In this document: piece by piece, positions 34,564 to 43,024 of the stretch | How positions within the stretch are numbered: the first letter of the stretch is position 1 | Layout: every line of letters starts with the position of its first letter | Assembly: GCA_003161435.1 (NCBI GenBank) | Contig: PMOS01000027.1 | Span: 1-64,000 of the forward strand | DNA: 64,000 bases | Origin: Vulcanimicrobiota bacterium | Lineage (GTDB): Bacteria; Vulcanimicrobiota; Vulcanimicrobiia; Vulcanimicrobiales; Vulcanimicrobiaceae | Reading direction: 5' to 3' | Notes under the pieces: generated by a model | Database searches by the model: none | What the model was told of the DNA's origin: nothing | The model's input: only the letters and a program-made list of their open reading frames with translations | Translations under genes and position numbers: made by a program

Positions 34564-34863
34564 GAGCAGAAGACGCGCCCATGCGTCGTCGTCCGTCGAA
34601 ATATGATCGACGATACCGCCGAGCAGCGAAATCCTCTGACGATCATCGTCCCCCTCAACGACGCAAACGGACGCCCCGGGAACACGCTCAACGTGTTCCT
34701 CCCGAAGGGCGTGGCCGGCACGACAAAGGATAGCGTTGTTGTGTGCAGCCAGGTACGCGCCCTAGACAAGCGACGCTTCGTCGGAGAAAAGCTAGGTGAC
34801 GTCCCGCAGGAAAAACTCCGCCTCATCGACCACGCTCTTCGCGTCGTTCTCGCGCTGGACTAG
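34564..34863 (+). pseudogene. 5'-truncated MazF/PemK-like toxin gene
   Basis: Homology starts EQKTRPCVVVRRN and continues ITIIVPLNDANG-like strand, NTLNVFLPKGVAGTTKDSVV, VCSQVRALDKRRFVGEKLGD and KLRLIDHALRVVLALD: the bulk of a MazF-type endoribonuclease that cuts mRNA. The normal N-terminal strand (GDVWLVDLDP-like) is missing and upstream codons read Arg/Ala-rich junk; no ATG or GTG sits at the right place. Hence a remnant. No antitoxin gene adjacent. Confidence 0.65.
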
Positions 34864-34886
34864 CATCGCGAGACGTTGGCGAGCTC

Positions 34887-36119
34887 TTAGCCGCCGGTGC
34901 GGACGAAGCTGTTCCAGTACCAGACGCCCCATGCCCCGACGAGCCCGGACCAGATGATCAGGATGATGCCCCAGTTCGGAAGACGCTCGCGAACGGCGAT
35001 GCACATGAGCGCGAACAGATACGGCAAGAAATCGAGAGTGTGCCGCATTCCGAACTGCACCCATCCGTTCAGATAATACAAGAACGAGGGCGCGGCGACG
35101 AGTGCGGTCGCGGTCCACAACGCGACGACGACGTTGCGCGGCGTCCTGGCGAGAAGGGTGAGGATCAGCGCCGGGCTGGTGAAGGTGAGCGCGAGCCCGT
35201 TCGTGTCGGGTTTGACGTACGGCCACTGCACGTGCTGCAGCCATTCGACCAACACCGGTCCGCGGAAGAAGAACGAGTAGATCTGATACGGCATGTAGGT
35301 GATTTGGAACGGCGATCCGGTCGGCGCGCCCCAGGCGTCGGCGTGATAGTACACCGTGTGCCCGATGTCGAGGATGGTCCCCCACATCAGCTCGTCGTAG
35401 CCGATGAACGCGACCACCGCGCACGCCAGAACGATGCCGAACGGGCGCAGCCGCGCGCGCCGCTCGGCGCGCGTCGTGCGGTGCGCGGAGAGCGCGCCGG
35501 TCCAGAGCATCCACACGAACACCGGCAGCGCGGCGATCTCGGGGAAGCGCGCGCCGGCAGCGAGCACCAGGCACAGGCCGACGAGCCATCCACGGCACTT
35601 CCCGGTCAGCTCGATGAGCGCGCCCAAGATGAACGCAAGTGCGACGAGGTGGGCCAAAAACCAGACGTCGCCCAGCTCGGCGCACCACCACACGTCGGTC
35701 CCCGCGACGAAGAACAGCGTGAGGTACACCTTGGTCGCGAGGTCGGTGACGCCCAGCCGCTCGGCCAACAGCCAGGCCAGGACGGTGGCGGCCGTGGCGA
35801 AGAGGATCGCGACCGTCGTCTGGTTCGCGTCGTTGCCCCACAGCGCGACGGACGGCAACATGAAGAACGCCGGGATGGGCCCGTCGACGCCGTAGTAGTG
35901 GCCGTGGTACTCGACGGCGTCCATCCAGCGCCCCGGCCAGTCGATCCACATGTGCCCGTGCAGCCACGCGTAGGCGACCCGCGTGTAGTTGTTCTGCTGG
36001 GTGGAACGCAGGTGCGAGCTGACCAGGATGACGGCGAAGGTGACCAGGCCGGCGACCGCCGCGCCGGAGAATCGGCGCAGGGACGCCGCCGTGGTCCAAA
36101 AACGAGACGCGGCGACCAT
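34887..36119 (-). CDS. polytopic membrane protein, glycosyltransferase-like
   Basis: 410 residues from ATG 36119. About ten hydrophobic segments. The N-terminal extramembrane loop between helices 1 and 2 contains RVAYAWLHGHMWIDWPGRWM and DAVEYHGHYYGVDGPIPAFF, similar in style to GT-C/PMT-type membrane glycosyltransferases, which use an acidic residue in the first loop. It ends WGIILIIWSGLVGAWGVWYW. Substrate unknown. The frame extends further upstream across the divergent gene but that part lacks membrane or coding character. Confidence 0.7.
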   Translation of the reverse strand: MVAASRFWTTAASLRRFSGAAVAGLVTFAVILVSSHLRSTQQNNYTRVAYAWLHGHMWIDWPGRWMDAVEYHGHYYGVDGPIPAFFMLPSVALWGNDANQTTVAILFATAATVLAWLLAERLGVTDLATKVYLTLFFVAGTDVWWCAELGDVWFLAHLVALAFILGALIELTGKCRGWLVGLCLVLAAGARFPEIAALPVFVWMLWTGALSAHRTTRAERRARLRPFGIVLACAVVAFIGYDELMWGTILDIGHTVYYHADAWGAPTGSPFQITYMPYQIYSFFFRGPVLVEWLQHVQWPYVKPDTNGLALTFTSPALILTLLARTPRNVVVALWTATALVAAPSFLYYLNGWVQFGMRHTLDFLPYLFALMCIAVRERLPNWGIILIIWSGLVGAWGVWYWNSFVRTGG

Positions 36120-36182
36120 CTTCGGCCCGACCGATTCGTCCCGCCGTAACCGTCGCCCCGCCGCAGTGGTAGAAAGGATGCG

Positions 36183-36854
36183 ATGTACCAACAACAACGC
36201 CCCTACGGCCGCCCACCCGCCGGCGGGTTTGCGCCCTCCGCCAGCGTCCCCGGCCTGCTGGGTCAGGTGCTTGGGATCACCGGGGTCGGCTTCCTCATCA
36301 CCGCCGTCGCGGCGTACGTCTTCCGCGGCGTTTCTCCGATCGGTGGGCTCATCGCGCTTTTCGGCGGGTTCGTGCTGCTGTTCGTCATGAACGGCGTGCG
36401 CAACAACCCGCAGGTCGCGCTGCTGTGGTTCTATGCTTTCACGTTTCTCGAAGGCATCGGCATCGCACCGACGATCGCGCGATACACGGCCGCGATCGGA
36501 CCGGACGTGGTGGTGAACGCTGCCGCGACGACCGGGTTCGGTATGCTCGTATTGGGCGGCGTCGCGTTCGTGTTTTCCGTCGACTGGCGACGTTTCAGCG
36601 GGATCGCCTTCGGTTTGCTGATCGCGCTCATCGTCGTCGGGATCATCTCGATGTTCGTGAACTTCATCCACCCCGACACGTACTCGTGGCTGGTGCTGGG
36701 CATCTTCACGCTGCTCACGCTGATCGACTTCAGCCGCATCCGGTCGGGCGGCGACGGCCTCAGTCCGGTGCAGTTGGCCGTGGCGATCTACCTCGACGGA
36801 ATCAACATCTTCCTCGCGCTCTTGGAGCTCTTCGGATCGCGCGGCCGCCGCTGA
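36183..36854 (+). CDS. Bax inhibitor-1/YccA-family membrane protein
   Basis: 223 residues. A short Pro/Gln-rich start, then seven hydrophobic segments. The family phrases are FTFLEGIGIAPTIARYT (BI-1 signature region), the conserved helix NAAATTGFGMLVLGGVAFVF, and the end DFSRIRSGGDGLSPVQLAVA IYLDGINIFLALLELF in two parts with the buried aspartates. The family is linked to calcium leak and protease control in the inner membrane. Divergent from the glycosyltransferase-like gene. Confidence 0.92.
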   Translation: MYQQQRPYGRPPAGGFAPSASVPGLLGQVLGITGVGFLITAVAAYVFRGVSPIGGLIALFGGFVLLFVMNGVRNNPQVALLWFYAFTFLEGIGIAPTIARYTAAIGPDVVVNAAATTGFGMLVLGGVAFVFSVDWRRFSGIAFGLLIALIVVGIISMFVNFIHPDTYSWLVLGIFTLLTLIDFSRIRSGGDGLSPVQLAVAIYLDGINIFLALLELFGSRGRR

Positions 36855-36899
36855 GAAGGCCGGGGCTGAGACTCGCCCTGTAACGTCGAAGCCAAGAGC

Positions 36900-38348
36900 G
36901 TGGCGAGGACGTACGACGAGCAAGCGGTGCAACCGGCCGGCGACGTTCTGCACGAGGCATGCGGGGTCACAGCGATCTACGCGCCCGGTGAGGACGTCGC
37001 ACGACTGGCCTACTTCGGGCTGTACGCGCTGCAGCACCGCGGTCAGGAGAGCGCCGGGCTAGCGGTCGGTAACGGGGTCGCTATCGACAGCCACCGCGAG
37101 ATGGGGCTGATCACCGGCGTTTTCGACGAGGAGATTCTGGGCCGTCTGCGCGGCGACGTCGCGATCGGCCACACACGCTATTCGACATCCGGCAGCTCGG
37201 TCGTTTGCAACGCGCAGCCCTTCGTCGAAGAATCGAATCTCGGCCCGTTCGCGTTCGCCCACAACGGCAACCTCACCAACGCCGACGAACTCGCGGCGCG
37301 TTTACCCGACGACGTGCGGCTCGCCGCGACCTCTGATTCCGAGATTCTGGCCAAGACGATCGCGCTCGCGACCGGCGGAACCTGGGCGGAGAAGATCAAG
37401 GCGGCGATGAGGGTCGCCGAGGGCGCGTACTCGGTGGCGCTGCTCACTCCCGATGCGGTGTATGGCTTTCGCGATCCGTGGGGTGTGCGCCCGTTGTGCA
37501 TCGGTACGTACGGCGATCGCGGTTACATGATCGCGTCGGAGTCGTGCGCGCTCGCCACTGTCGGGGCGCACTATCTGCGCGAGATATCGGCCGGCGAGAT
37601 CATCGTGATCGACGGCCGCGGGATTCGCACCGAACACACCGAGGTCGTCAAACCCGCGTCCCTGTGCATGTTCGAGTACATCTACTTCGCGCGGCCCGAC
37701 AGCGTGCTCAGCGGACGCTCGATCTACATGGCGCGCTACGAGATGGGGCGCGCGCTCGCGCGCGAGCACCCGGTCGACGCCGACGTCGTCATCGCCGTCC
37801 CCGATAGCGCGATCCCCGGCGGGATCGGCTACGCCGCCGAGAGCGGTCTGCCGTACGTCGAAGGCCTCATCAAGAACCGGTACATCGGGCGCACGTTCAT
37901 CAGCCCCGATAAGAAGATGCGCAGCCAAGGCGTCCACCTCAAGTTCAATCCGATCGTCGAAAACCTGCGCGGCCAGCGCGTCGTCGTCGTCGACGATTCG
38001 ATCGTCCGCGGTACGACCACGCCGCGCATCGTCTCGCTCTTGCGTGACGCGGGCGCGCGCGAAGTGCACCTGCGCATCACGTCGCCGCCGATCGTCCATC
38101 CGTGTTATCTCGGCGTCGACATGGCGACCCATGAAGAGTTGATCGCCGCCAACTTGACGGTGCCGCAGATCTGCGAGCGCCTCGGGGCCGACTCGTTGGG
38201 CTACCTGCACATCGATAGCCTCGTCGCGTCGACCGGCCGCGAGCGGCACGATTTCTGCCTGGGCTGCCTCAACGGCAAGTATCCCAGCCGCCCGGCGGAC
38301 TCGCACGGCAACGTGCAAGCGGACCGGCAACCGGCCCTCAAGGCCTGA
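36900..38348 (+). CDS. purF: amidophosphoribosyltransferase
   Basis: 482 residues from GTG. First purine step: PRPP plus glutamine to phosphoribosylamine. The catalytic Cys follows a propeptide of about 20 residues (EACGVTAIYAPGEDV), so processing is needed. Further motifs: ALQHRGQESAG, GHTRYSTSG, FAHNGNLTN, DPWGVRPLC, and PRPP loop VVVVDDSIVRGTTTPRIV. C-terminal Cys in DFCLGCLNGKYP suggests the iron-sulfur type. Stands with a GAF-domain gene downstream. Confidence 0.97.
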   Translation: MARTYDEQAVQPAGDVLHEACGVTAIYAPGEDVARLAYFGLYALQHRGQESAGLAVGNGVAIDSHREMGLITGVFDEEILGRLRGDVAIGHTRYSTSGSSVVCNAQPFVEESNLGPFAFAHNGNLTNADELAARLPDDVRLAATSDSEILAKTIALATGGTWAEKIKAAMRVAEGAYSVALLTPDAVYGFRDPWGVRPLCIGTYGDRGYMIASESCALATVGAHYLREISAGEIIVIDGRGIRTEHTEVVKPASLCMFEYIYFARPDSVLSGRSIYMARYEMGRALAREHPVDADVVIAVPDSAIPGGIGYAAESGLPYVEGLIKNRYIGRTFISPDKKMRSQGVHLKFNPIVENLRGQRVVVVDDSIVRGTTTPRIVSLLRDAGAREVHLRITSPPIVHPCYLGVDMATHEELIAANLTVPQICERLGADSLGYLHIDSLVASTGRERHDFCLGCLNGKYPSRPADSHGNVQADRQPALKA

Positions 38349-38368
38349 GCCGCCGCTCGCTCGCCCTC

Positions 38369-38956
38369 GTGGCGGAGGGGCCGGATGCCGAAATATCGAG
38401 CATGATGCGTACCGCGCTGCTCGCCTTCGCCCGGCGCGTCCACTTCATCGAGGACCGAGCGACCGTGGTGGAGCGTGCCGTCGAGGAGATCCAGCGGGTG
38501 ACCGGCGTGGCGTGGGCCGCGGCGTATACGCCCGCCGACGAGGGTTGCCTGACCCGCGCGGCGATGGCGGGCGACGTCCCGTTCGAGATTCCCGAAGAAG
38601 TCGACCAGGACGATCCCGCGCTGATCGAGCTGCGCGCCGTGCGCGGCGTCGTCGACGGGCCGCCTGAGTCCGTCCTCGTCGGCGCGCTGGTGTTGCCGTT
38701 CGTGGTGGCCGGTCGCGTAACGGGCCTGCTCGCCCTCGGTCCCGCAGCCGAGCCGTTCACGCCCGCCGAACGGGAGATCCTCGGAGCGCTCGCCGGCGCA
38801 GTCGGTTTGGCATTCGAGGTCCTGGCCGTGCGCGCGCTGCGGCGCGAGGTCGCCTATTGGCGCGGCCGTGCCGAGCTCGCGCAACGGGAGCTCGACGTCG
38901 TACACGACGTCGGCCGCGAGCCCCAAGCCATGCGCGTCGGCTCCGACTTGTTCTAA
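38369..38956 (+). CDS. GAF-domain protein
   Basis: 195 residues from GTG (or an ATG at 38402). Residues 20-150 look like a GAF sensor: ATVVERAVEEIQRVTGVAWA, then VLVGALVLPFVVAGRVTGLL ALG with FTPAEREILGALAGAVGLAF in separate segments. A C-terminal helix (RREVAYWRGRAELAQRELDV) probably makes a dimer coiled coil. No output domain, so it may act as a stand-alone sensor or partner. 20 bases after purF. Confidence 0.7.
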   Translation: MAEGPDAEISSMMRTALLAFARRVHFIEDRATVVERAVEEIQRVTGVAWAAAYTPADEGCLTRAAMAGDVPFEIPEEVDQDDPALIELRAVRGVVDGPPESVLVGALVLPFVVAGRVTGLLALGPAAEPFTPAEREILGALAGAVGLAFEVLAVRALRREVAYWRGRAELAQRELDVVHDVGREPQAMRVGSDLF

Positions 38957-38962
38957 CCGGCC

Positions 38963-39166
38963 TCAGTCCACGCCGGGTTCGGTGGCGGCGGGCGGGTCGC
39001 TGGCAGGGAACGAGTCTGCCTCGGCTTGGTCGTACTCGCCGAGGTCGTCGGCGCCGCGGGCGCCGTACTCCGTCGGCTTGTCGGGATCGGTCGGCTCGAA
39101 CACCGGCCCCGACGGATCCTGGTGCGGAGCGTCGGGGTCGGGGATCACGGGCTCTTTGGGGTCCAT
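38963..39166 (-). CDS. small acidic Pro/Asp-rich protein
   Basis: 67 residues: MDPKEPVIPDPDAPHQDPSG, then VFEPTDPDKPTEYG, ending EADSFPASDPPAATEPGVD. Rich in Asp and Pro, likely disordered. The phrase AEADSFPASDPPA occurs in many short bacterial proteins of unknown role, which supports that it is real. 20 bases from the pepA stop on the same strand, so possibly cotranscribed. Confidence 0.6.
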   Translation of the reverse strand: MDPKEPVIPDPDAPHQDPSGPVFEPTDPDKPTEYGARGADDLGEYDQAEADSFPASDPPAATEPGVD

Positions 39167-39186
39167 GCCCCGTTTTGTACCCGAAG

Positions 39187-40716
39187 CTAGACGGTGGCGC
39201 TCGCCGCTTTGCCGACCTTACCGTTGGTGAGCATCCCATCTCCGGCGAGGGCTTCGACCATCGTCACGAACGCGCGAACCGGCGTGCCGGTCGGGCCCTT
39301 GGCCATGTACGACGACTCGCTGTCGAGATAGGCGGTGCCCGCGACGTCGAGGTGAATCCACGGCGTATCCGCGACGAAGTTCTTGAGGAACGTCCCCGCG
39401 GTTTCGGCGCCGGCCGGCCTCCCGCCGGTATTCTTCAGATCGGCGATGTCGCTCTTGATCTGCTGATCGTAGTCGGGATAGAGGGGCAGGCGCCAATAGC
39501 GCTCGCCGATATCTGCCACCGTCTTGAGGAAACGCTCGACGAACGCGTCGTCGTTGGACATCGCGCCGCTCGCGGCATGGCCGAGCGCGATCACGCACGC
39601 GCCGGTGAGCGTCGCCGCGTCGATGATCTTGGTCGCGCCGAGTTCGCGTGCGTAGCACAACGCGTCGGCCAGAATCAGCCGGCCTTCGGCGTCGGTGTTG
39701 ATCACCTCGATCGTCTTGCCGTTCATCGCCCGCAGGATGTCGCCGGGCTTCATCGCGCGCGGCCCCGGCAGGTTCTCCGATGACGGCACGAGACCGATCA
39801 CGTTGAGCTTGGGACGAAGTTTGCCGATCGCCCACATCGCGGCGATCACGCCCGCACCGCCGGACATGTCGTATTTCATCTCGTGCATGTTCTCGGCGGG
39901 CTTGATCGAGATGCCGCCGCTGTCGAACGTCAGCCCCTTGCCGACCAGCGCGATCGTCTCGTTCGAGGACGGGTCGCCTTTGTACGTCATTACGCTCAAC
40001 GTTGCGGGCTCGTCGGAGCCGCGCGAGACGCCGAGCAGCGAGCCCATCCCCATCGAGTGCATGCGCTCCTCGTCCAGGACGTCGACCTCGAGGCCGGCGT
40101 CCTTGCCGAGCTCCTTGGCGCGAGCGGCGATGTGGGTGGGCGTCATGTCGTTGGCAGGCGTGAGCGCCATGCGGCGCGCCGCGTTGACCGCTTCGCCGAG
40201 CACGCTCCCACGCGAGACGCCGTTCTCGACCGCCGAACGGTCGTACGACCCGGCCAGGATCGTCACGTCGGTGGTCACGACGGGCTTGTCGGCTTCGGTG
40301 CGATACATCGTCGTGTCGACGGTCGCCGCGACCGCGCCTTCGGCGATGAACGACGCCGCGAGCGCGGCGTCGACGCCGGCCGGCAAGGCGATCGCGATCG
40401 TCGTGACCCCGCGCTTGCCGAGGTACCGGACGGCGGTCCCCGCGTACTTGGCGAGACTCGACAGCGTCAGCTTCTCGCGCTCGCCGAGGCCGACGGCCAG
40501 CACGCGCTTGAACGAGGAATCCTTCGCGTGGACGAGCGACGTCTCGTTCGCCTTGCCGCCGATCTCGCCGCTCGCGACGATGTCGGCGAGCGTGCCGCCG
40601 AGGACCTTGTCGACCTCGGCTGCGACGCCGTCGACCGTACCTCCGGCGAAGATGGGGACGACGAGCGCGCCGGTCGCGACCGACGTCGGTGCGTCGTTCG
40701 AGACGTGGACCTGCAT
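39187..40716 (-). CDS. pepA: leucyl aminopeptidase (M17)
   Basis: 509 residues. Cuts N-terminal residues from peptides, using two metal ions. Catalytic Lys in VGKGLTFDSGGISIKP, metal ligands and signature NTDAEGRL, then LADALCYARELGATKIIDAA TLTGACVIALG in two parts. The N-terminal domain starts MQVHVSNDAPTSVATGALVV. Forms a hexamer in the cytoplasm. GGAGG stands just before the ATG. Divergent from purM. Confidence 0.96.
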   Translation of the reverse strand: MQVHVSNDAPTSVATGALVVPIFAGGTVDGVAAEVDKVLGGTLADIVASGEIGGKANETSLVHAKDSSFKRVLAVGLGEREKLTLSSLAKYAGTAVRYLGKRGVTTIAIALPAGVDAALAASFIAEGAVAATVDTTMYRTEADKPVVTTDVTILAGSYDRSAVENGVSRGSVLGEAVNAARRMALTPANDMTPTHIAARAKELGKDAGLEVDVLDEERMHSMGMGSLLGVSRGSDEPATLSVMTYKGDPSSNETIALVGKGLTFDSGGISIKPAENMHEMKYDMSGGAGVIAAMWAIGKLRPKLNVIGLVPSSENLPGPRAMKPGDILRAMNGKTIEVINTDAEGRLILADALCYARELGATKIIDAATLTGACVIALGHAASGAMSNDDAFVERFLKTVADIGERYWRLPLYPDYDQQIKSDIADLKNTGGRPAGAETAGTFLKNFVADTPWIHLDVAGTAYLDSESSYMAKGPTGTPVRAFVTMVEALAGDGMLTNGKVGKAASATV

Positions 40717-40802
40717 GGATTCCTCCGGTAGAACAGAAGCGGTCGGGCGACCGTGATGGACAACCTGATTGCGTTTACGCGCGCCAGTGGCGCCGCCCTC
40801 CG

Positions 40803-41825
40803 ATGAAGGACGCGTACGCGCAGGCCGGCGTCAACATCGACGCCGGAAATCGCGCGGTTCAACGGTATCGAGACCTGACCGCCGCCTGGACGCACCCCGA
40901 CCAGCTCGGCTCGCTGGGAGGTTTCAGCGGGCTTTTCCGGCTCCCCGGCGACGCCAAACGCGCCCTGGTCGGTTCGACCGACGGCGTGGGGACCAAGCTG
41001 CTCGTAGCAGCGGCGCTGCGACGCTACGAAACCGTCGGCGCCGACCTGGTCAACCACTGCGTCAACGACATCTTGGTCACCGGCGCCGATCCGTTGTTTT
41101 TTCTGGACTACCTGGCGGTCGGCAAGCTCGATCCGGAGGTCGCCGCGCTGATCGTCTCGGGCGTACACCAGGCCTGCCGCGGCAACGGCTGCGCGCTGTT
41201 GGGCGGCGAAACCGCCGAGATGCCGGGCGTCTATCGCGAGGATCATTTCGATCTCGCCGGCACGATCGTCGGGATCGTCGAGCTGGACGCGATGCCGGAT
41301 CCGAATCGCGTGCAGCCGGGCGATGCCATCGTCGGGCTACCGGCGGTCGGATTGCACACCAACGGCTACACGCTCGCGCGCGCCGTGATCGCCGAATCCG
41401 AATACGGGTCGTCGTTCGGTGCCGCGACGTACGGCGACGCACTGCTCGCGCCGCATCCCTCGTATCTCGAACCGGTCCGGTCGATCCGCCGGGTCGCCGA
41501 CGTCAAGACGATGGCGCACATCACCGGCGGCGGCCTGCTCGAGAACGTTCCGCGAACGCTTCCAGATCACGCGGCCGCCGTGTTCGAGCAGACGCGTTGG
41601 GACGTCCCGGCGATCATGACCGAGATCGTGCGCCGCGCCGAACTCGCGCACGAGGAACGGTATCGCACGCTGAACATGGGCGTCGGCTACACGCTGATCG
41701 TGCCGATCGCCGACGTCGGCGCGGCGCTCTCCGCCGCACCGGGCGCGCGCGTCGTCGGCTTCGTGCAACCGCGGCGTGACGGCGAGCCGCGCGTCATGGT
41801 GCGCCCCGCCCGGACCGAATCGTAG
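40803..41825 (+). CDS. purM: phosphoribosylformylglycinamidine cyclo-ligase (AIR synthetase)
   Basis: 340 residues from ATG 40803. Closes FGAM to AIR with ATP. Motifs: AYAQAGVNIDAGNRAVQRY, LVGSTDGVGTKLLVAAAL, DLVNHCVNDILVTGADPLFF, LGGETAEMPGVY, GLPAVGLHTNGYTLAR and AHITGGGLLENVPR. The frame is open upstream but the family start is MKDAYAQAGV. Only 3 bases separate it from the GNAT-PurN gene, the other purine step that follows PurD. Confidence 0.97.
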   Translation: MKDAYAQAGVNIDAGNRAVQRYRDLTAAWTHPDQLGSLGGFSGLFRLPGDAKRALVGSTDGVGTKLLVAAALRRYETVGADLVNHCVNDILVTGADPLFFLDYLAVGKLDPEVAALIVSGVHQACRGNGCALLGGETAEMPGVYREDHFDLAGTIVGIVELDAMPDPNRVQPGDAIVGLPAVGLHTNGYTLARAVIAESEYGSSFGAATYGDALLAPHPSYLEPVRSIRRVADVKTMAHITGGGLLENVPRTLPDHAAAVFEQTRWDVPAIMTEIVRRAELAHEERYRTLNMGVGYTLIVPIADVGAALSAAPGARVVGFVQPRRDGEPRVMVRPARTES

Positions 41826-41828
41826 GCG

Positions 41829-42950
41829 GTGGCCGTTAACCTGCTCGCGGCGCTCGACGATGAGCGCTACGGCGCCGCTGCGCCGGCCCGCGCGCAGGCC
41901 GCCGCGGCGCGGGCCGGCTGCACGCTGCGCCGCATCGACGGGCCCGACGATCGGCTGTCGGCCTGGATCGACTTTCACTTCGCGCCTTCGTCGTGGTCGT
42001 CCGAGACGCGGGCCGGCGACGCGTGGGTCGCCGAGCGCGACGGCGAGATCGTCGGCTTCGCGGCGTTCGGCGCGCGGGGTCTGCACTTTCCGTGGCTGCG
42101 GCGATGGCGCGACGCGCGTGATGTCGGGATCTTCGGGCCGTACGGTGTCGTGCGATCGATGCGCGGCGGTGAGATCGGGGAGGCGTTGCTGCTCGCGGCG
42201 CTGTGCAGCCTGCGCGCAGCCGGGTTCGCGTCGGCACTCATCCCGGCGGTCGGTTTCGAAGCGCTCGTGCGCATGTACGTCGCGCGCACCGGCGCGGTGG
42301 CGGTCGACGAGTTCGACTACGACGTCGGACGTTTCCGCGCCACGATCCTTGCCTCCGGAGCGGGAACCAACGCGCGGGCGGTGCTCGAACGCGTGCGGGA
42401 CGGGTCGTTGCCGCTCGACGTCGGCGCGATCATCGCAAACGACGATCGGGCGGGCGCGCTGGACGCCGCCCGTGCGCACGGCGTCGAACCGATCGCGTTG
42501 GTGTGGGATCGCGCGCACGAGTCACGGGCAACATTCGATGCTCGCGTGATCTCGGCGTTGGCGCGCACGCAGCCGCAGCTCGTCCTGCTCCTCGGCTGGA
42601 TGCATCTGTTGCCGAACGCGTTCTTGGAGCGCTTCCCCGAGACGATCAACCTGCACCCGGCATTTCTGCCGCTCGATCCGGCGGCGAACGAGACGATCGC
42701 ACCGGATGGTTCCGTGATCCCGGCCCTGCGCGGCGCGCACGCATTGCGCGACGCGATCCGTGACGGCGTTCCTTGGAGCGGCGCGACCGTGCACTACGTG
42801 ACGAGCCAAACCGATCGCGGGTCGGTGCTGGTGCGCGTGCCGCTCGCCGTCGGCGACGCGACGACCGAGACGGAGCTGCGCGAGCGCGTTCGTCCGATCG
42901 AGTTCGGCGCAGTCGCCAAAGCGATCCGCCGTTGGACCTTCGAACGCTGA
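41829..42950 (+). CDS. purN: fusion of GNAT-like domain and GAR formyltransferase PurN
   Basis: 373 residues from GTG. Residues about 165-373 are PurN, which formylates glycinamide ribonucleotide with formyl-THF: ILASGAGTNARAVLERV, INLHPAFLPLDP (Asn and His), GATVHYVTSQTDRGSVLVRV with the catalytic Asp. Before it lies an extra domain of about 160 residues: LSAWIDFHFAPSSWSS, GDAWVAERDGEIVGFAAFGA, EIGEALLLAALCSLRAAGFA and a final FEALVRMYVARTGA; this is the order of a GNAT acetyltransferase. The gene is continuous with no internal start signal. PurN in other bacteria is a single domain. Confidence 0.88.
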   Translation: MAVNLLAALDDERYGAAAPARAQAAAARAGCTLRRIDGPDDRLSAWIDFHFAPSSWSSETRAGDAWVAERDGEIVGFAAFGARGLHFPWLRRWRDARDVGIFGPYGVVRSMRGGEIGEALLLAALCSLRAAGFASALIPAVGFEALVRMYVARTGAVAVDEFDYDVGRFRATILASGAGTNARAVLERVRDGSLPLDVGAIIANDDRAGALDAARAHGVEPIALVWDRAHESRATFDARVISALARTQPQLVLLLGWMHLLPNAFLERFPETINLHPAFLPLDPAANETIAPDGSVIPALRGAHALRDAIRDGVPWSGATVHYVTSQTDRGSVLVRVPLAVGDATTETELRERVRPIEFGAVAKAIRRWTFER

Positions 42951-43024
42951 CCGCAAAACGGTCGGGCAGGACCTAGCCGCCGGGCTCGGAAGCCGATCCG
43001 GCCCGGCGCGGGCGTAGGAGTGAC

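Noticed and set aside
36120..37037. Upstream extension of the minus-strand membrane protein frame to 716 residues
   Set aside because: It would cross the divergent Bax-inhibitor and purF genes and is Asp/Arg/His-rich, typical of an antisense frame in GC-rich DNA.
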